The notes under the pieces: model-generated | Databases searched by the model: none | What the model saw: the letters and a program-made list of their open reading frames with translations, nothing else | What the model was told of the DNA's origin: nothing | Position numbers and translations under genes: made by a program | Shown here: positions 1-7,967 of the stretch, in pieces | Layout of the letters: each line of letters starts with the position of its first letter | Numbering within the stretch: the stretch's first letter is position 1 | Assembly: GCA_028289585.1 (NCBI GenBank) | Contig: JANQPI010000035.1 | Span: forward strand, 156,717 to 220,716 | Origin: Candidatus Zixiibacteriota bacterium | GTDB lineage: Bacteria; Zixibacteria; MSB-5A5; GN15; FEB-12 | Direction: 5' to 3' | Length of the DNA stretch: 64,000 nt

Positions 1-1
1 T

Positions 2-1585
2 CGTCTCGAGCAGGACACGATCCGCGTCTTCGATCGACAGGAAACCGAGCCGATCACCCACGATCTTCCGGTCGTTATGAACGAACGCGTCCGGGCCTCG
101 ATCATTTATTTCCAGGGCGTCGGGCGCGAGGCCTTCGAGAAGTTCCTGTCGCGTCGCCCGCGTTACGAGGCATTCTTCCGCGAAGTGCTGACCGAGTATG
201 GTCTCCCGCAGGACCTCATCTACCTCTCGATGATCGAATCCGGCTACAATCCGAATGCATATTCCTGGGCCCGAGCGATGGGCCTCTGGCAGTTTATCGC
301 GTCGACCGGACGACTCTACAATCTCAACCGCGACTGGTGGATTGACGAGCGGAAGGATCCGGTCAAAGCGACCCACGCCGCGGCCCAGTTTCTTCGGGAC
401 CTCTACAAGAAGTTTGGCGACTGGGAACTCGCTATGGCAGCCTACAACGGTGGGCCGGGCCGGGTCAGTCGGGCGATCAAGCGTGACCGAACCGACAACT
501 TCTGGGAGATGAAGTATCTGCGTCGCCAGACGAAGGATTACGTGCCGCTGATCTACGCCGCGACGATCATTGCGAAAGAACCGGAAAAGTACGGTTTCGG
601 TCACGTCGAATTCGAAAACCCGATTCAATGGGAAGAGGTGACGATTAACAAGGCGGTTGAGCTCAGCACGATTGCCGAAGCGTTGGGGGTGTCGACGAAG
701 GAGCTCAAGACGCTCAATCCTGAGTTGCTGCGCGGAGTGACACCACCGAATCGCAAGAACTACAAGCTCAAAGTTCCGGTAGGGAAGACCGATCGGTACT
801 GGGCCGTGGTTGATGATCTGCCGACGTCGGCCCAGACATCGTGGGTGCGACACAAGATTCGCCGGGGCGAAACGGTCAGTACGATCGCGTCGCGCTACGG
901 AGTTTCGCAGTACGCTATTCGCGAGGCCAACAAGCTGAATCGGCGATCAACGATTTACGCCGGTCGCACACTTATCGTCCCGGTACCTCATGACCGATCC
1001 TACGCCTCATCGAACAAGTCGAATCGGACATACGAAGCTTCGAATTCAATCTACACAGTGCGCTCTGGTGACACGATGTGGGATATCGCCCGCGCGTTTG
1101 GAACCTCGGTTTCGTCTCTGCGCGCGATGAATTCTATAGGTTCCTCGGCCCGCATCTACGTTGGTCAGCGGTTGAAGATCCCGGCCACCGCTACCAAGCT
1201 GGCCAGCCGCAATACGACGACGCCCGCAGTTGGTTCGACGTCCCGTTCCGCGCCGTCGGTCTCGTCACGTAGCAGCGCAACGCGCAGCTACACCGTCCGT
1301 CGCGGCGACACCCTCTGGGAGATTGCTCGCAAGTACGGGATGACAACCTCGCAACTCCGGGCGCTTAATGGCCTCGGTCGGTCATCGCGGATCTACCCTG
1401 GTCAGAAGCTGACGATTTCCGGGGAAGCAACCGGTTACGTTATGCACCGGGTACGACGCGGGGATACGCTGAGCGGAATCGCACGGTCGTACCGGACGTC
1501 GGTTGCCCGCATTATGGAAGCCAACAATCTTCGCAATCCCGACGAGATCCGCGTTGGCGCTCGTCTGAAGATTACAGTGCAGTAG
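2..1585 (+). CDS. mltD: MltD-like lytic murein transglycosylase with LysM repeats (5' partial)
   Basis: The frame is open to the window edge, so the true start lies upstream; 527 residues are visible. It should cleave peptidoglycan glycan strands in the periplasm, releasing anhydro-muropeptides. An SLT domain occupies roughly visible residues 45-190, with the catalytic Glu in the IESGYNP motif (codon at 236), followed by the family's GLWQFI and YNGGPGRV motifs. Four clear LysM peptidoglycan-binding modules follow near residues 284-327, 350-394, 430-474 and 482-525, each starting with a RRGDT-like motif; a weaker one may lie near 215-260. E. coli MltD has fewer LysM modules. sppA begins 7 bases after the stop, so the two are probably cotranscribed. 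Confidence 0.93.
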   Translation, partial: RLEQDTIRVFDRQETEPITHDLPVVMNERVRASIIYFQGVGREAFEKFLSRRPRYEAFFREVLTEYGLPQDLIYLSMIESGYNPNAYSWARAMGLWQFIASTGRLYNLNRDWWIDERKDPVKATHAAAQFLRDLYKKFGDWELAMAAYNGGPGRVSRAIKRDRTDNFWEMKYLRRQTKDYVPLIYAATIIAKEPEKYGFGHVEFENPIQWEEVTINKAVELSTIAEALGVSTKELKTLNPELLRGVTPPNRKNYKLKVPVGKTDRYWAVVDDLPTSAQTSWVRHKIRRGETVSTIASRYGVSQYAIREANKLNRRSTIYAGRTLIVPVPHDRSYASSNKSNRTYEASNSIYTVRSGDTMWDIARAFGTSVSSLRAMNSIGSSARIYVGQRLKIPATATKLASRNTTTPAVGSTSRSAPSVSSRSSATRSYTVRRGDTLWEIARKYGMTTSQLRALNGLGRSSRIYPGQKLTISGEATGYVMHRVRRGDTLSGIARSYRTSVARIMEANNLRNPDEIRVGARLKITVQ

Positions 1586-1592
1586 GTCCCTG

Positions 1593-2498
1593 ATGGCTCG
1601 TCGTCGCGACATCGTTATCGCCGTCCTGATCGGCGCATCATTCGTCCTCGTCTTCGGCTGGTTTGCGCTCGTCTTTTCTGACTTCGCTCAATCCGAACCG
1701 TTCGAATTCTCCGGATCAGGCAATATTGGTGTTGTTGAGGTTTTCGGGGTTATCGATGAGTCGAGCGGCCGGCGTTGGCTCCGTCAGATGGAGCGCTACG
1801 CAGAACGCAGCGATATCGAGGCCGTGATCCTGCATATCAACTCGCCTGGTGGCGGAACGGCGATTTCGCAGGAACTCTATGAGTCCGTACTCAGGCTCCG
1901 GGAGCAGAAGCCCGTCGTGGCCTCGTTTGCATCGGTTGCTGCCTCGGGTGGCTACTACATTGCGTGCGGCGCTGACCAGATCGTGGCTAACTCGGGGAGC
2001 CTGACCGGTTCGATTGGGGTGATCTTTCAATACTACACGTATGCCGAGCTCATGGACAAGGTCGGCATCGACGCCCAGACGATCGTCTCCGGCGAATTCA
2101 AAGACGTTGGCAACCCGAGTCGTGACATGACTCGCAACGAAGAGCTGATGCTCAAATCGATCGTGATGGACTCGTATGAGCAGTTTGTCGAGGCCGTAGC
2201 CGGGGGGCGCGGACTGGACAAAGAGTCAGTTTACCGGCTCGCCGACGGTTCTCTCTATACCGGTCTCCAAGCCTATAACCTCGGCCTGGTTGATACGCTG
2301 GGGGGACTCTACGACGCCGCTTGGGTCGCGATGGAGCTGGCCGGGATGGAAGGTGAGCCACAGCTGATTCGCCCCGTCGTTCGCGAGCGACGAGGATTGT
2401 TCGGGCTCGCTCAATCGCTTCTGCAGCGCGCTCATGGGCTGCTCGATACCTATTCGATCAGCCCCCAGCTCGAATACCGCTATCGGATGTCCGAGTAG
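1593..2498 (+). CDS. sppA: Signal peptide peptidase SppA, short 36K-type
   Basis: A 301-residue membrane-anchored serine protease that degrades signal peptides left in the membrane after secretion. One N-terminal membrane segment (about residues 7-29) precedes the S49 domain. The nucleophile is Ser118 in the VAASGGYYIA motif and the general base is Lys170 in GEFKDVGNP, the known Ser/Lys dyad of the family; the oxyanion-region motif NSPGGG is also present. The length fits the single-domain bacterial form rather than the tandem 67-kDa E. coli enzyme. It follows the transglycosylase gene closely, suggesting a cell-envelope operon. Confidence 0.95.
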   Translation: MARRRDIVIAVLIGASFVLVFGWFALVFSDFAQSEPFEFSGSGNIGVVEVFGVIDESSGRRWLRQMERYAERSDIEAVILHINSPGGGTAISQELYESVLRLREQKPVVASFASVAASGGYYIACGADQIVANSGSLTGSIGVIFQYYTYAELMDKVGIDAQTIVSGEFKDVGNPSRDMTRNEELMLKSIVMDSYEQFVEAVAGGRGLDKESVYRLADGSLYTGLQAYNLGLVDTLGGLYDAAWVAMELAGMEGEPQLIRPVVRERRGLFGLAQSLLQRAHGLLDTYSISPQLEYRYRMSE

Positions 2499-2703
2499 AT
2501 CATCCCTGTTCAGCCGGTTGGTCATTTTTCCCAAGCAAACTCCATTTTTCGCTTGGCAGTCTCATCTCAGTGATTATCTTTTTCCGCCCCAACAGGTTAA
2601 GGGGACACCAGAGAACTACCGGAACTCTCGAATTCCGGACCGATCACTTCCAAGGCGCTGGTTAGCAGACAAGGCCGACGACAGCAAGTCGAGGGAGGTT
2701 AGT

Positions 2704-2988
2704 GTGACGAAGGCCGATTTGGTCGAAAAAGTAGCAGAACGAACGGGGTTGACTCGGACCGACGTTGCCGTCGTTGTTGACTCGTTCCTCGAAACGGTGA
2801 AGAAGTCGGTCGAGGCCGGACACAATATTGAGATTCGAGGATTCGGGACGTTTAAGATCAAGCTCCGGAAGTCTCGCAAGGCCCGCAATCCACGTACCGG
2901 TGAAGTCGTCCCGGTTCCGGATCGCAAAGTGCCGGTGTTCAAGCCGTCGAACGAATTTAAGAACATGATCATAAAGCTGCCGATGTAG
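2704..2988 (+). CDS. HU/IHF-family DNA-binding protein
   Basis: A 94-residue nucleoid protein. I chose the GTG at 2704 because a strong Shine-Dalgarno (AGGGAGG, about 2693-2699) precedes it; the in-frame ORF runs upstream to 2434 but that part overlaps the sppA end and reads as noise. Family features are clear: N-terminal TKADLVEKVAERTGL, the beta-arm start RGFGTFKIK, and the RNPRTGE segment that inserts into the DNA minor groove. It should bend and compact DNA as a dimer. HU versus IHF subunit cannot be decided from sequence alone. The tiny basic protein follows 18 bases after its stop. Confidence 0.93.
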   Translation: MTKADLVEKVAERTGLTRTDVAVVVDSFLETVKKSVEAGHNIEIRGFGTFKIKLRKSRKARNPRTGEVVPVPDRKVPVFKPSNEFKNMIIKLPM

Positions 2989-3006
2989 TGGCAGCCCGGA
3001 GGATGA

Positions 3007-3102
3007 ATGCCCAGCGGTAAGAAGCGTAAGCGTCAGAAGATCAAAACGCATAAGCGCAAGAAACGTCGTCGCGCGAATCGTCATAAGAAGAAAGTCCGCT
3101 AG
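3007..3102 (+). CDS. Tiny basic ribosomal protein, AURKAIP1/COX24 (bS22/mS38-like) family
   Basis: A 31-codon ORF starting MPSGKKRKRQK and ending HKKKVR, over half Lys/Arg. It matches from memory the short AURKAIP1/COX24-domain proteins annotated in Bacteroidetes (which also start MPSGKKRKR), relatives of mitochondrial mS38 and actinobacterial bS22. These sit in the small ribosomal subunit near the decoding centre. A GGAGGA ribosome-binding site lies at 2998-3003, 3 bases before the ATG. It probably shares a transcript with the HU gene 18 bases upstream. Too short for most gene callers. Confidence 0.82.
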   Translation: MPSGKKRKRQKIKTHKRKKRRRANRHKKKVR

Positions 3103-3260
3103 TTCCCGCTGGGAAAGTTACTCCCGCTCAACCGGAACTTCACGCCTCACAACGGGGCGGCGTAAGTCTCGCAGGATGGTATTCAGCGACGTAACTGACT
3201 AGATAACATAGAGCTGGGGGTACCGGAACCGATCCGGCACATCTGGCATCAGGATTGATT

Positions 3261-3297
3261 AAACGACCGGCATGACTCGTTGTCTGCCGGTCGTTTT
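3261..3297 (+). promoter_or_regulatory. 12-bp hairpin with T-run covering a start codon
   Basis: A perfect 12-bp inverted repeat, arms 3261-3272 and 3285-3296, with a 12-base loop, followed by TTTT (3294-3297). It has the form of an intrinsic terminator, yet the ATG of the next gene (3272-3274) starts in its left arm. It could terminate the HU/bS22 transcript, attenuate the following gene, or hide its start codon. Confidence 0.6.
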
Positions 3298-5500
3298 CTA
3301 TCTGATTCTGGCGGTCGCACCCGTTGCCCGGGCCGACCTCCGTCTCAACGACGATGCTCGCTCCGCCGAGCAGAATCAGCCCGCGGTCGCCGTCCGTCCC
3401 GGTCTGGGTGCCGTGGCGACCTGGATCGATCAGCGTTCGGGGGAGAACGACATCTTTTTCCAGGCCGTCGACACGCTCGGCCAGCGCATCGGCGACAACC
3501 TGGGCGTTGTCGACGATACGATCGGAGCCTACCAGTCGAGCCCGGACATTGCTGTTGCTCCCGACGGTACGATCTGGATTGCCTGGGTTGACTACCGTGA
3601 AGGAGCGTTTCCGTTCGGTCCGGAGATCTACACCCAGCAGTACGCTGCCGACCTGTCCCCACTCGGGAGCAATACCCGAATCACGAATTCGGCCAATGGT
3701 AATCTCAAGGCCGATCCTTCGGTCGCGATCAGTCCCGATGGTCGACCCCTGTTTGTGTGGGCCGAGTTTTCGTCTGGGAACTGGAGCCTGCGCGGACAAC
3801 GACTGTCGCTGACCGGAACGCCGATCGGTACTCCCTTCGCGATCGAAGATGACCCGCTCAATGCTCAGCAGCACGCTCCGTCTGTGGCTATCGCCCCATC
3901 GGGGCACTGGCTCGTGGCCTGGTATGATAATCGGCTTGGGAACGATGATATTTTCTGTCAGCGATTTGATGCTGCTGACAATCCCCTGGGGGGCAACGTG
4001 CGCGTCAACGGCGACGCTTCCGGAGCTCGCCAGGCTTTCCCGTCGGTAGCCACCGACGCGATCGGGTCGTTTGCCATCACCTGGGTCGACTGGCAGAACG
4101 GCACCTACCCGACTAACCCGGATATTTATGTGCGAACGTTTGACTCCTCCGGCTTTCCCGTCACCCTGGAAACGCGTCTGACGTCGGACCAGGACGATCG
4201 CGCCCAGCGCGAGGTCGCGATTGCTACTGACAGGTGGGGAAACGCGGGAACGGTCTGGTCGGACTCGACCGACGTTGGTTGGGTTGTGACGGGGCAGATG
4301 GTCGATGCCGACGGTCTGGTGCGTGAGACAAGCTTCCGTGTGGATGGAGCCGATTCAGCTGAAATCCGACCGGACATCGCACTAGATGGTCAGCGCCGCT
4401 ACGTCGTCTGGGTTGATCGTCGTAATGGTGACTGGGACTGCTTTGCGCAGGTGACCGTTTACAACGAACTTCAGCTCGTTGCTCGCCCTGAAGTCCTGTC
4501 GTTTACCATGATTGCGGGGGAGCCGTTACCACTGCCGCAGTCGGTGACGATTGAGGATGTCGGGTACAACCGCTTGCCCTATACCGTCAGCGTGAGTGAG
4601 TCATGGCTGCGCGTGGAGCCCTCGTCCGGAATAACGCCGGGATCCCTGACGGTTTCAGTGACGCAGTCGGATCTAGCGGTCGGGACGTATGCTGCGACGG
4701 TAGATGTTAGTGCCGACGGTCTCGACTCAATCGCCGGCCGCGTGTCGGTCAGCCTGCGGGTTGACACCCCGGTGCCGACCGCTGAGGACGATTCATTCCT
4801 CGTCTTATCGCAAACGCTACCCGCCGACAACGCTGTCCCGCTCAACGTGGTCGCGGTTATCTCGGCCCCACTCGTAGCCGGCCGCATTCCTCTTCGGGCG
4901 GATTCGGGTCTGACGATCGATTCCCTCGCGCTGGCCACCGGTTGGTCTGGTGAGGTTCGACAGACGGGCGATCCGTCGCTGGTCGAACTTGCCTTTGCTC
5001 CGAACGGAATCATGAGCGACACCGGTCAGATTAGCCTTGGCCAACTCTGGGTATCGACTCAATCGGTCTCGATGGAGACCACCATCAGTCCCGCAAGGAT
5101 CGACAATCAGGGGCCTCGCTTTGTGCGTGTGAGTGGTGATTCGGTTGCGCCGATTGTTCCCGACGCGGTGTTTCCGATCAGTTCGCCCACCGATGTCGAC
5201 GAGCCGTTTGGTGTCTTACCGGTCGGCTTTGGACTTGGTCAGAACTATCCCAATCCGTTCAATCCGACAACGACGATTCCCTTCACGGTCGGTGCTACGA
5301 GCGCTGTTCGCCTGGAAATCTTCAACATTCTCGGCCGGCAGGTTGCCACGATCGTGGATCAAAGAATGTCTGCTGGTGAGTATCGGATCGTCTGGGATGG
5401 GCGTAGCCACGACGGTACCACGGCCGCGTCGGGTGTTTACTTCTATCGACTCGCTGTCGCCGACTATCGGGCGGTCCGCCGGATGGTCCTCATCCGCTAG
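3272..5500 (+). CDS. Secreted seven-repeat (propeller-like) protein with C-terminal sorting domain
   Basis: A 742-residue secreted protein with a signal peptide ending about residue 22 (LAVAPVARA). Seven repeats of about 50-60 residues follow (about 30-400), each with a core like PSVAxxxxGxxxxxWxDxRxGxxDI, typical of sialidase-like beta-propellers. A BACON-like beta domain (about 405-505) and a cohesin-like segment (about 515-620) come next. The C-terminus carries NYPNPFNPTTTIPF and ends in a GVYFYRL...RRMVLIR tail, the FlgD-like/type IX-style sorting domain common in FCB bacteria. Substrate unknown. The ATG is embedded in a hairpin and has no clear Shine-Dalgarno; no better in-frame start precedes the signal peptide. 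Confidence 0.8.
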   Translation: MTRCLPVVFYLILAVAPVARADLRLNDDARSAEQNQPAVAVRPGLGAVATWIDQRSGENDIFFQAVDTLGQRIGDNLGVVDDTIGAYQSSPDIAVAPDGTIWIAWVDYREGAFPFGPEIYTQQYAADLSPLGSNTRITNSANGNLKADPSVAISPDGRPLFVWAEFSSGNWSLRGQRLSLTGTPIGTPFAIEDDPLNAQQHAPSVAIAPSGHWLVAWYDNRLGNDDIFCQRFDAADNPLGGNVRVNGDASGARQAFPSVATDAIGSFAITWVDWQNGTYPTNPDIYVRTFDSSGFPVTLETRLTSDQDDRAQREVAIATDRWGNAGTVWSDSTDVGWVVTGQMVDADGLVRETSFRVDGADSAEIRPDIALDGQRRYVVWVDRRNGDWDCFAQVTVYNELQLVARPEVLSFTMIAGEPLPLPQSVTIEDVGYNRLPYTVSVSESWLRVEPSSGITPGSLTVSVTQSDLAVGTYAATVDVSADGLDSIAGRVSVSLRVDTPVPTAEDDSFLVLSQTLPADNAVPLNVVAVISAPLVAGRIPLRADSGLTIDSLALATGWSGEVRQTGDPSLVELAFAPNGIMSDTGQISLGQLWVSTQSVSMETTISPARIDNQGPRFVRVSGDSVAPIVPDAVFPISSPTDVDEPFGVLPVGFGLGQNYPNPFNPTTTIPFTVGATSAVRLEIFNILGRQVATIVDQRMSAGEYRIVWDGRSHDGTTAASGVYFYRLAVADYRAVRRMVLIR

Positions 5501-5588
5501 GATACGCTTTATCTGTAACTATCCGCGCTGGCTCCCGTACGACCTGACTAGACATCGATTAGTGACTCATGCCCTGGGAGATATCTGG

Positions 5589-6854
5589 ATGCGCATTTCA
5601 CACCTCGCCTCGATCGCTGTTGCCGCCCTCCTGCTGATTGGCAGTCAGGCCTCGGCGAGCGACGGTGCCTCTCGAATTTATGGTAAGATTTACACGATCG
5701 ACGGTGATGTCTTGGAAGGGTTCATTCGCTGGGACAAGAATGAGGCCCACTGGTTTGACCATCTCGACGGAACCAAAGAGCGTCACGAGTCGATGCGCGA
5801 TATGGTCAATGTTCGTGAGGATCGCGGCCGTCGCCGTTACTCCGACCGTGGCCGGGACCGGGATCGTACGTTTTTTGGCATTTCGGTTGGCTCGAGAAAC
5901 TCATGGGTCTCGACGGCATCATCGATGTCGCTCCGTTTCGGTCACATTCGCGAGATGATTGTCATTGATGATGATGCCGTCCGGCTAGTCCTCAAATCGG
6001 ATGAGGACATTGACGTCGAAAACAGCTCGACCGATATCGGAACCGCCATTCGCGAAATCGTCATTGAGGATCAGCGCGAAGGAGAACTCGAACTCGTCTG
6101 GGAGGATATCGACCGGATCGAGTTTATGGGGGCGCCCGCTGGCGAGACCAGTAACTTTGGCGATCGACTCTACGGCACGGTCGAGACCCGCCGGGGTGAG
6201 AGCTTCACCGGATTTATCACCTGGGATATCGATGAGATCTTTGGTGACGACATCCTCGATGGCGAAGAGCGGGGGCGTGATCGTCGAATCCGATTCCGTC
6301 AAATCGCCGGTATTGAGCGCTATTCGTCAAGTGGCGCGGTTGTGCTCATGAAGGACGGTGACGAGCTCACGCTGCGTGAATCCAATGATGTCGACTCCGG
6401 CAATCGCGGTATTCTGATTGCCGACCCGGCGATGGGTCAGGTTGAGGTGGAATGGAATGAGTTTGATCGCGTGACGTTTGCGGATCCACCCGCTGGCCCG
6501 CGCTATGACGATTTCGATGGTGGCGCACGTATCTATGGGACCGTGACTACCGAATTTGGTGATGAGTTCACGGGCGAGATCGTCTGGGATGATGACGAAC
6601 GCCACACCTGGGAGATTCTCGACGGTGATTGGCGTTCGGTCGATTATGATATCGAGTTTGGTTTGATTGCCTCAATTACCAAGTCCTCGGATCGTGGCTC
6701 GGTGGTAACTCTGCGCGATGGCCGTGAAATAGAACTCCGCAACTCCAATGACATCGACTCCGACAATAAGGGCATCTACATCCGGGTTGGTGACGATGAG
6801 TGGGAGCTGGTGGAATGGGAAGACTTTGATAAAGTGGAATTCAGCAGCCGCTGA
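5589..6854 (+). CDS. Secreted protein with three copies of a ~110-residue beta-rich module
   Basis: A 421-residue protein of unknown function. The ATG at 5589 gives a good signal peptide (MRISHLASIAVAALLLIG...ASA); the ORF runs upstream to 5133 only as a shadow of the preceding gene. The mature part is three tandem modules starting near residues 28, 192 and 309, each beginning (R)IYGxVxTxxGDxFTGxIxWDxDE and ending in a WE(D/E)(F/I)DxVxF strand. Modules 2 and 3 contain LRxSNDxDSxNxGI. The modules are very acidic. I do not recognise a named family. Confidence 0.7.
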   Translation: MRISHLASIAVAALLLIGSQASASDGASRIYGKIYTIDGDVLEGFIRWDKNEAHWFDHLDGTKERHESMRDMVNVREDRGRRRYSDRGRDRDRTFFGISVGSRNSWVSTASSMSLRFGHIREMIVIDDDAVRLVLKSDEDIDVENSSTDIGTAIREIVIEDQREGELELVWEDIDRIEFMGAPAGETSNFGDRLYGTVETRRGESFTGFITWDIDEIFGDDILDGEERGRDRRIRFRQIAGIERYSSSGAVVLMKDGDELTLRESNDVDSGNRGILIADPAMGQVEVEWNEFDRVTFADPPAGPRYDDFDGGARIYGTVTTEFGDEFTGEIVWDDDERHTWEILDGDWRSVDYDIEFGLIASITKSSDRGSVVTLRDGREIELRNSNDIDSDNKGIYIRVGDDEWELVEWEDFDKVEFSSR

Positions 6855-6893
6855 GCGGTAACGCTCAGGTCGCTGATTCTTCGTTACCTGTCG

Positions 6894-6924
6894 CAGTCCC
6901 GATCGATCTGATCGATCGGGACTG
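6894..6924 (+). terminator. Intrinsic terminator-like hairpin
   Basis: Fifteen-base inverted arms, 6894-6908 and 6910-6924, rich in GATC, followed by TTCTGTTTCTG. It lies 39 bases after the stop of the three-module gene, between convergent genes, and could work in both directions. Confidence 0.65.
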
Positions 6925-6944
6925 TTCTGTTTCTGCCTCGACAG

Positions 6945-6976
6945 AAAAACGCCGGCCGCGATGCGCAGCCGGCGTT
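6945..6976 (-). terminator. Rho-independent terminator of the purD-TPR unit
   Basis: Nine-bp perfect stem AACGCCGGC/GCCGGCGTT (6948-6956 with 6968-6976), 11-base loop. On the minus strand it is followed by a T-run (complement of A 6945-6949). It lies 27 bases beyond the stop of the TPR gene. Confidence 0.88.
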
Positions 6977-7003
6977 CGTTGTTCGAAAAGCGGGGAGAGA
7001 CGG

Positions 7004-7918
7004 TTATTCGCCTGCAGCTGCTTCCTGAGCCCGGATGGCAGCAACAGCTTCACGCAGAGCTTTCAGTTGGTTCTCGGCCTGAGCGAGAACACGCCTGCCA
7101 GCCGGATTATTCTTGGCCACATCGACGACCCGCTGCCAGTGGACGATAGCTCCCTCATAGTCATCGGGCGCCAGTGTCTGCTCGGTGACGGCGAGGTTAA
7201 ACGCGGCCTGGAAACGTTTCGGGTCTGCTTCCAGGGCGTTGCGATACGCACTGGCGGCGCGACGATACTGTTGCATATCAAAATACAACTTACCCATCTG
7301 GAAGTGTGCATGATAGAAGTCGGGTTTCAGTTCGATCGCCTTCTGGAATCCGGCGATCGCCTTGTCGCTGGCGCCAGCATCACGATGAACGATCGCCAGC
7401 ATGTGATGCGTTGAGTGCGATTCAACGCCTAACTCGTGAGCCCGGTTGAGCGCCTTTTCGACTTCCGGGAAGTTGCCGGCCTCGAAGTAGACGCGCCCCA
7501 GACTCGAATAGAGCTGGCCGTCATCTCCTCTTAACGCAATAGCACGATTGAACGCATCCGCTGATTCGGGAAGACGCTTGACTACCTGATAGACTCGAGC
7601 GAGCGAAGCCCAGCCGTCGACATTCGTTGAATCGAGACGGGTCGCCTCGGAGAACTGCTCCAGCGCGGCCTCTGTATTCCCATTCTGAAATTCGATCGCG
7701 CCAAGCTCGATACGGGCGGGGGCAAACGACGGATCCTGGGTTATCGCTGCCTGGAATGAGACCATGGCCAGCTCAAGGTTACCCTCTTGCTTCTGTTTGA
7801 TACCCTCGTTGTACGATTCCTTGGCCGCTACTGCCGGATCCGTCTCCTGGGCAACGACCGATGTCGACAGGAATGTCAGGAGAGTGACGCTTAAGGCGCG
7901 TAACACAAGTCGTTTCAT
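7004..7918 (-). CDS. Periplasmic TPR-repeat protein
   Basis: A 304-residue protein. The start at 7918 is preferred over the longer ATG at 7948 because it has a GGAAAGGA ribosome-binding site and opens directly into a signal peptide (MKRLVLRALSVTLLTFLSTSVVAQ). The mature protein is six or seven tetratricopeptide repeats (for example NGNTEAALEQFSEATRLDS), which form a helical scaffold for protein-protein contacts. No catalytic domain is visible. It starts 49 bases after purD on the same strand; the pairing with a purine gene says little about its job. The C-terminus is Ala/Glu-rich. Confidence 0.85.
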   Translation of the reverse strand: MKRLVLRALSVTLLTFLSTSVVAQETDPAVAAKESYNEGIKQKQEGNLELAMVSFQAAITQDPSFAPARIELGAIEFQNGNTEAALEQFSEATRLDSTNVDGWASLARVYQVVKRLPESADAFNRAIALRGDDGQLYSSLGRVYFEAGNFPEVEKALNRAHELGVESHSTHHMLAIVHRDAGASDKAIAGFQKAIELKPDFYHAHFQMGKLYFDMQQYRRAASAYRNALEADPKRFQAAFNLAVTEQTLAPDDYEGAIVHWQRVVDVAKNNPAGRRVLAQAENQLKALREAVAAIRAQEAAAGE

Positions 7919-7967
7919 ACTGTGTCCTTTCCGATTTCTATTCATCACATTAGCAGACGATTTTTTG

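Noticed and set aside
3103-3260. Possible c-di-GMP riboswitch or tRNA upstream of the propeller gene
   Set aside because: None of the conserved motifs or a cloverleaf could be drawn.
3140-3907. Minus-strand ORF of 255 residues
   Set aside because: Overlaps the propeller-protein gene and its hairpin; no motif.
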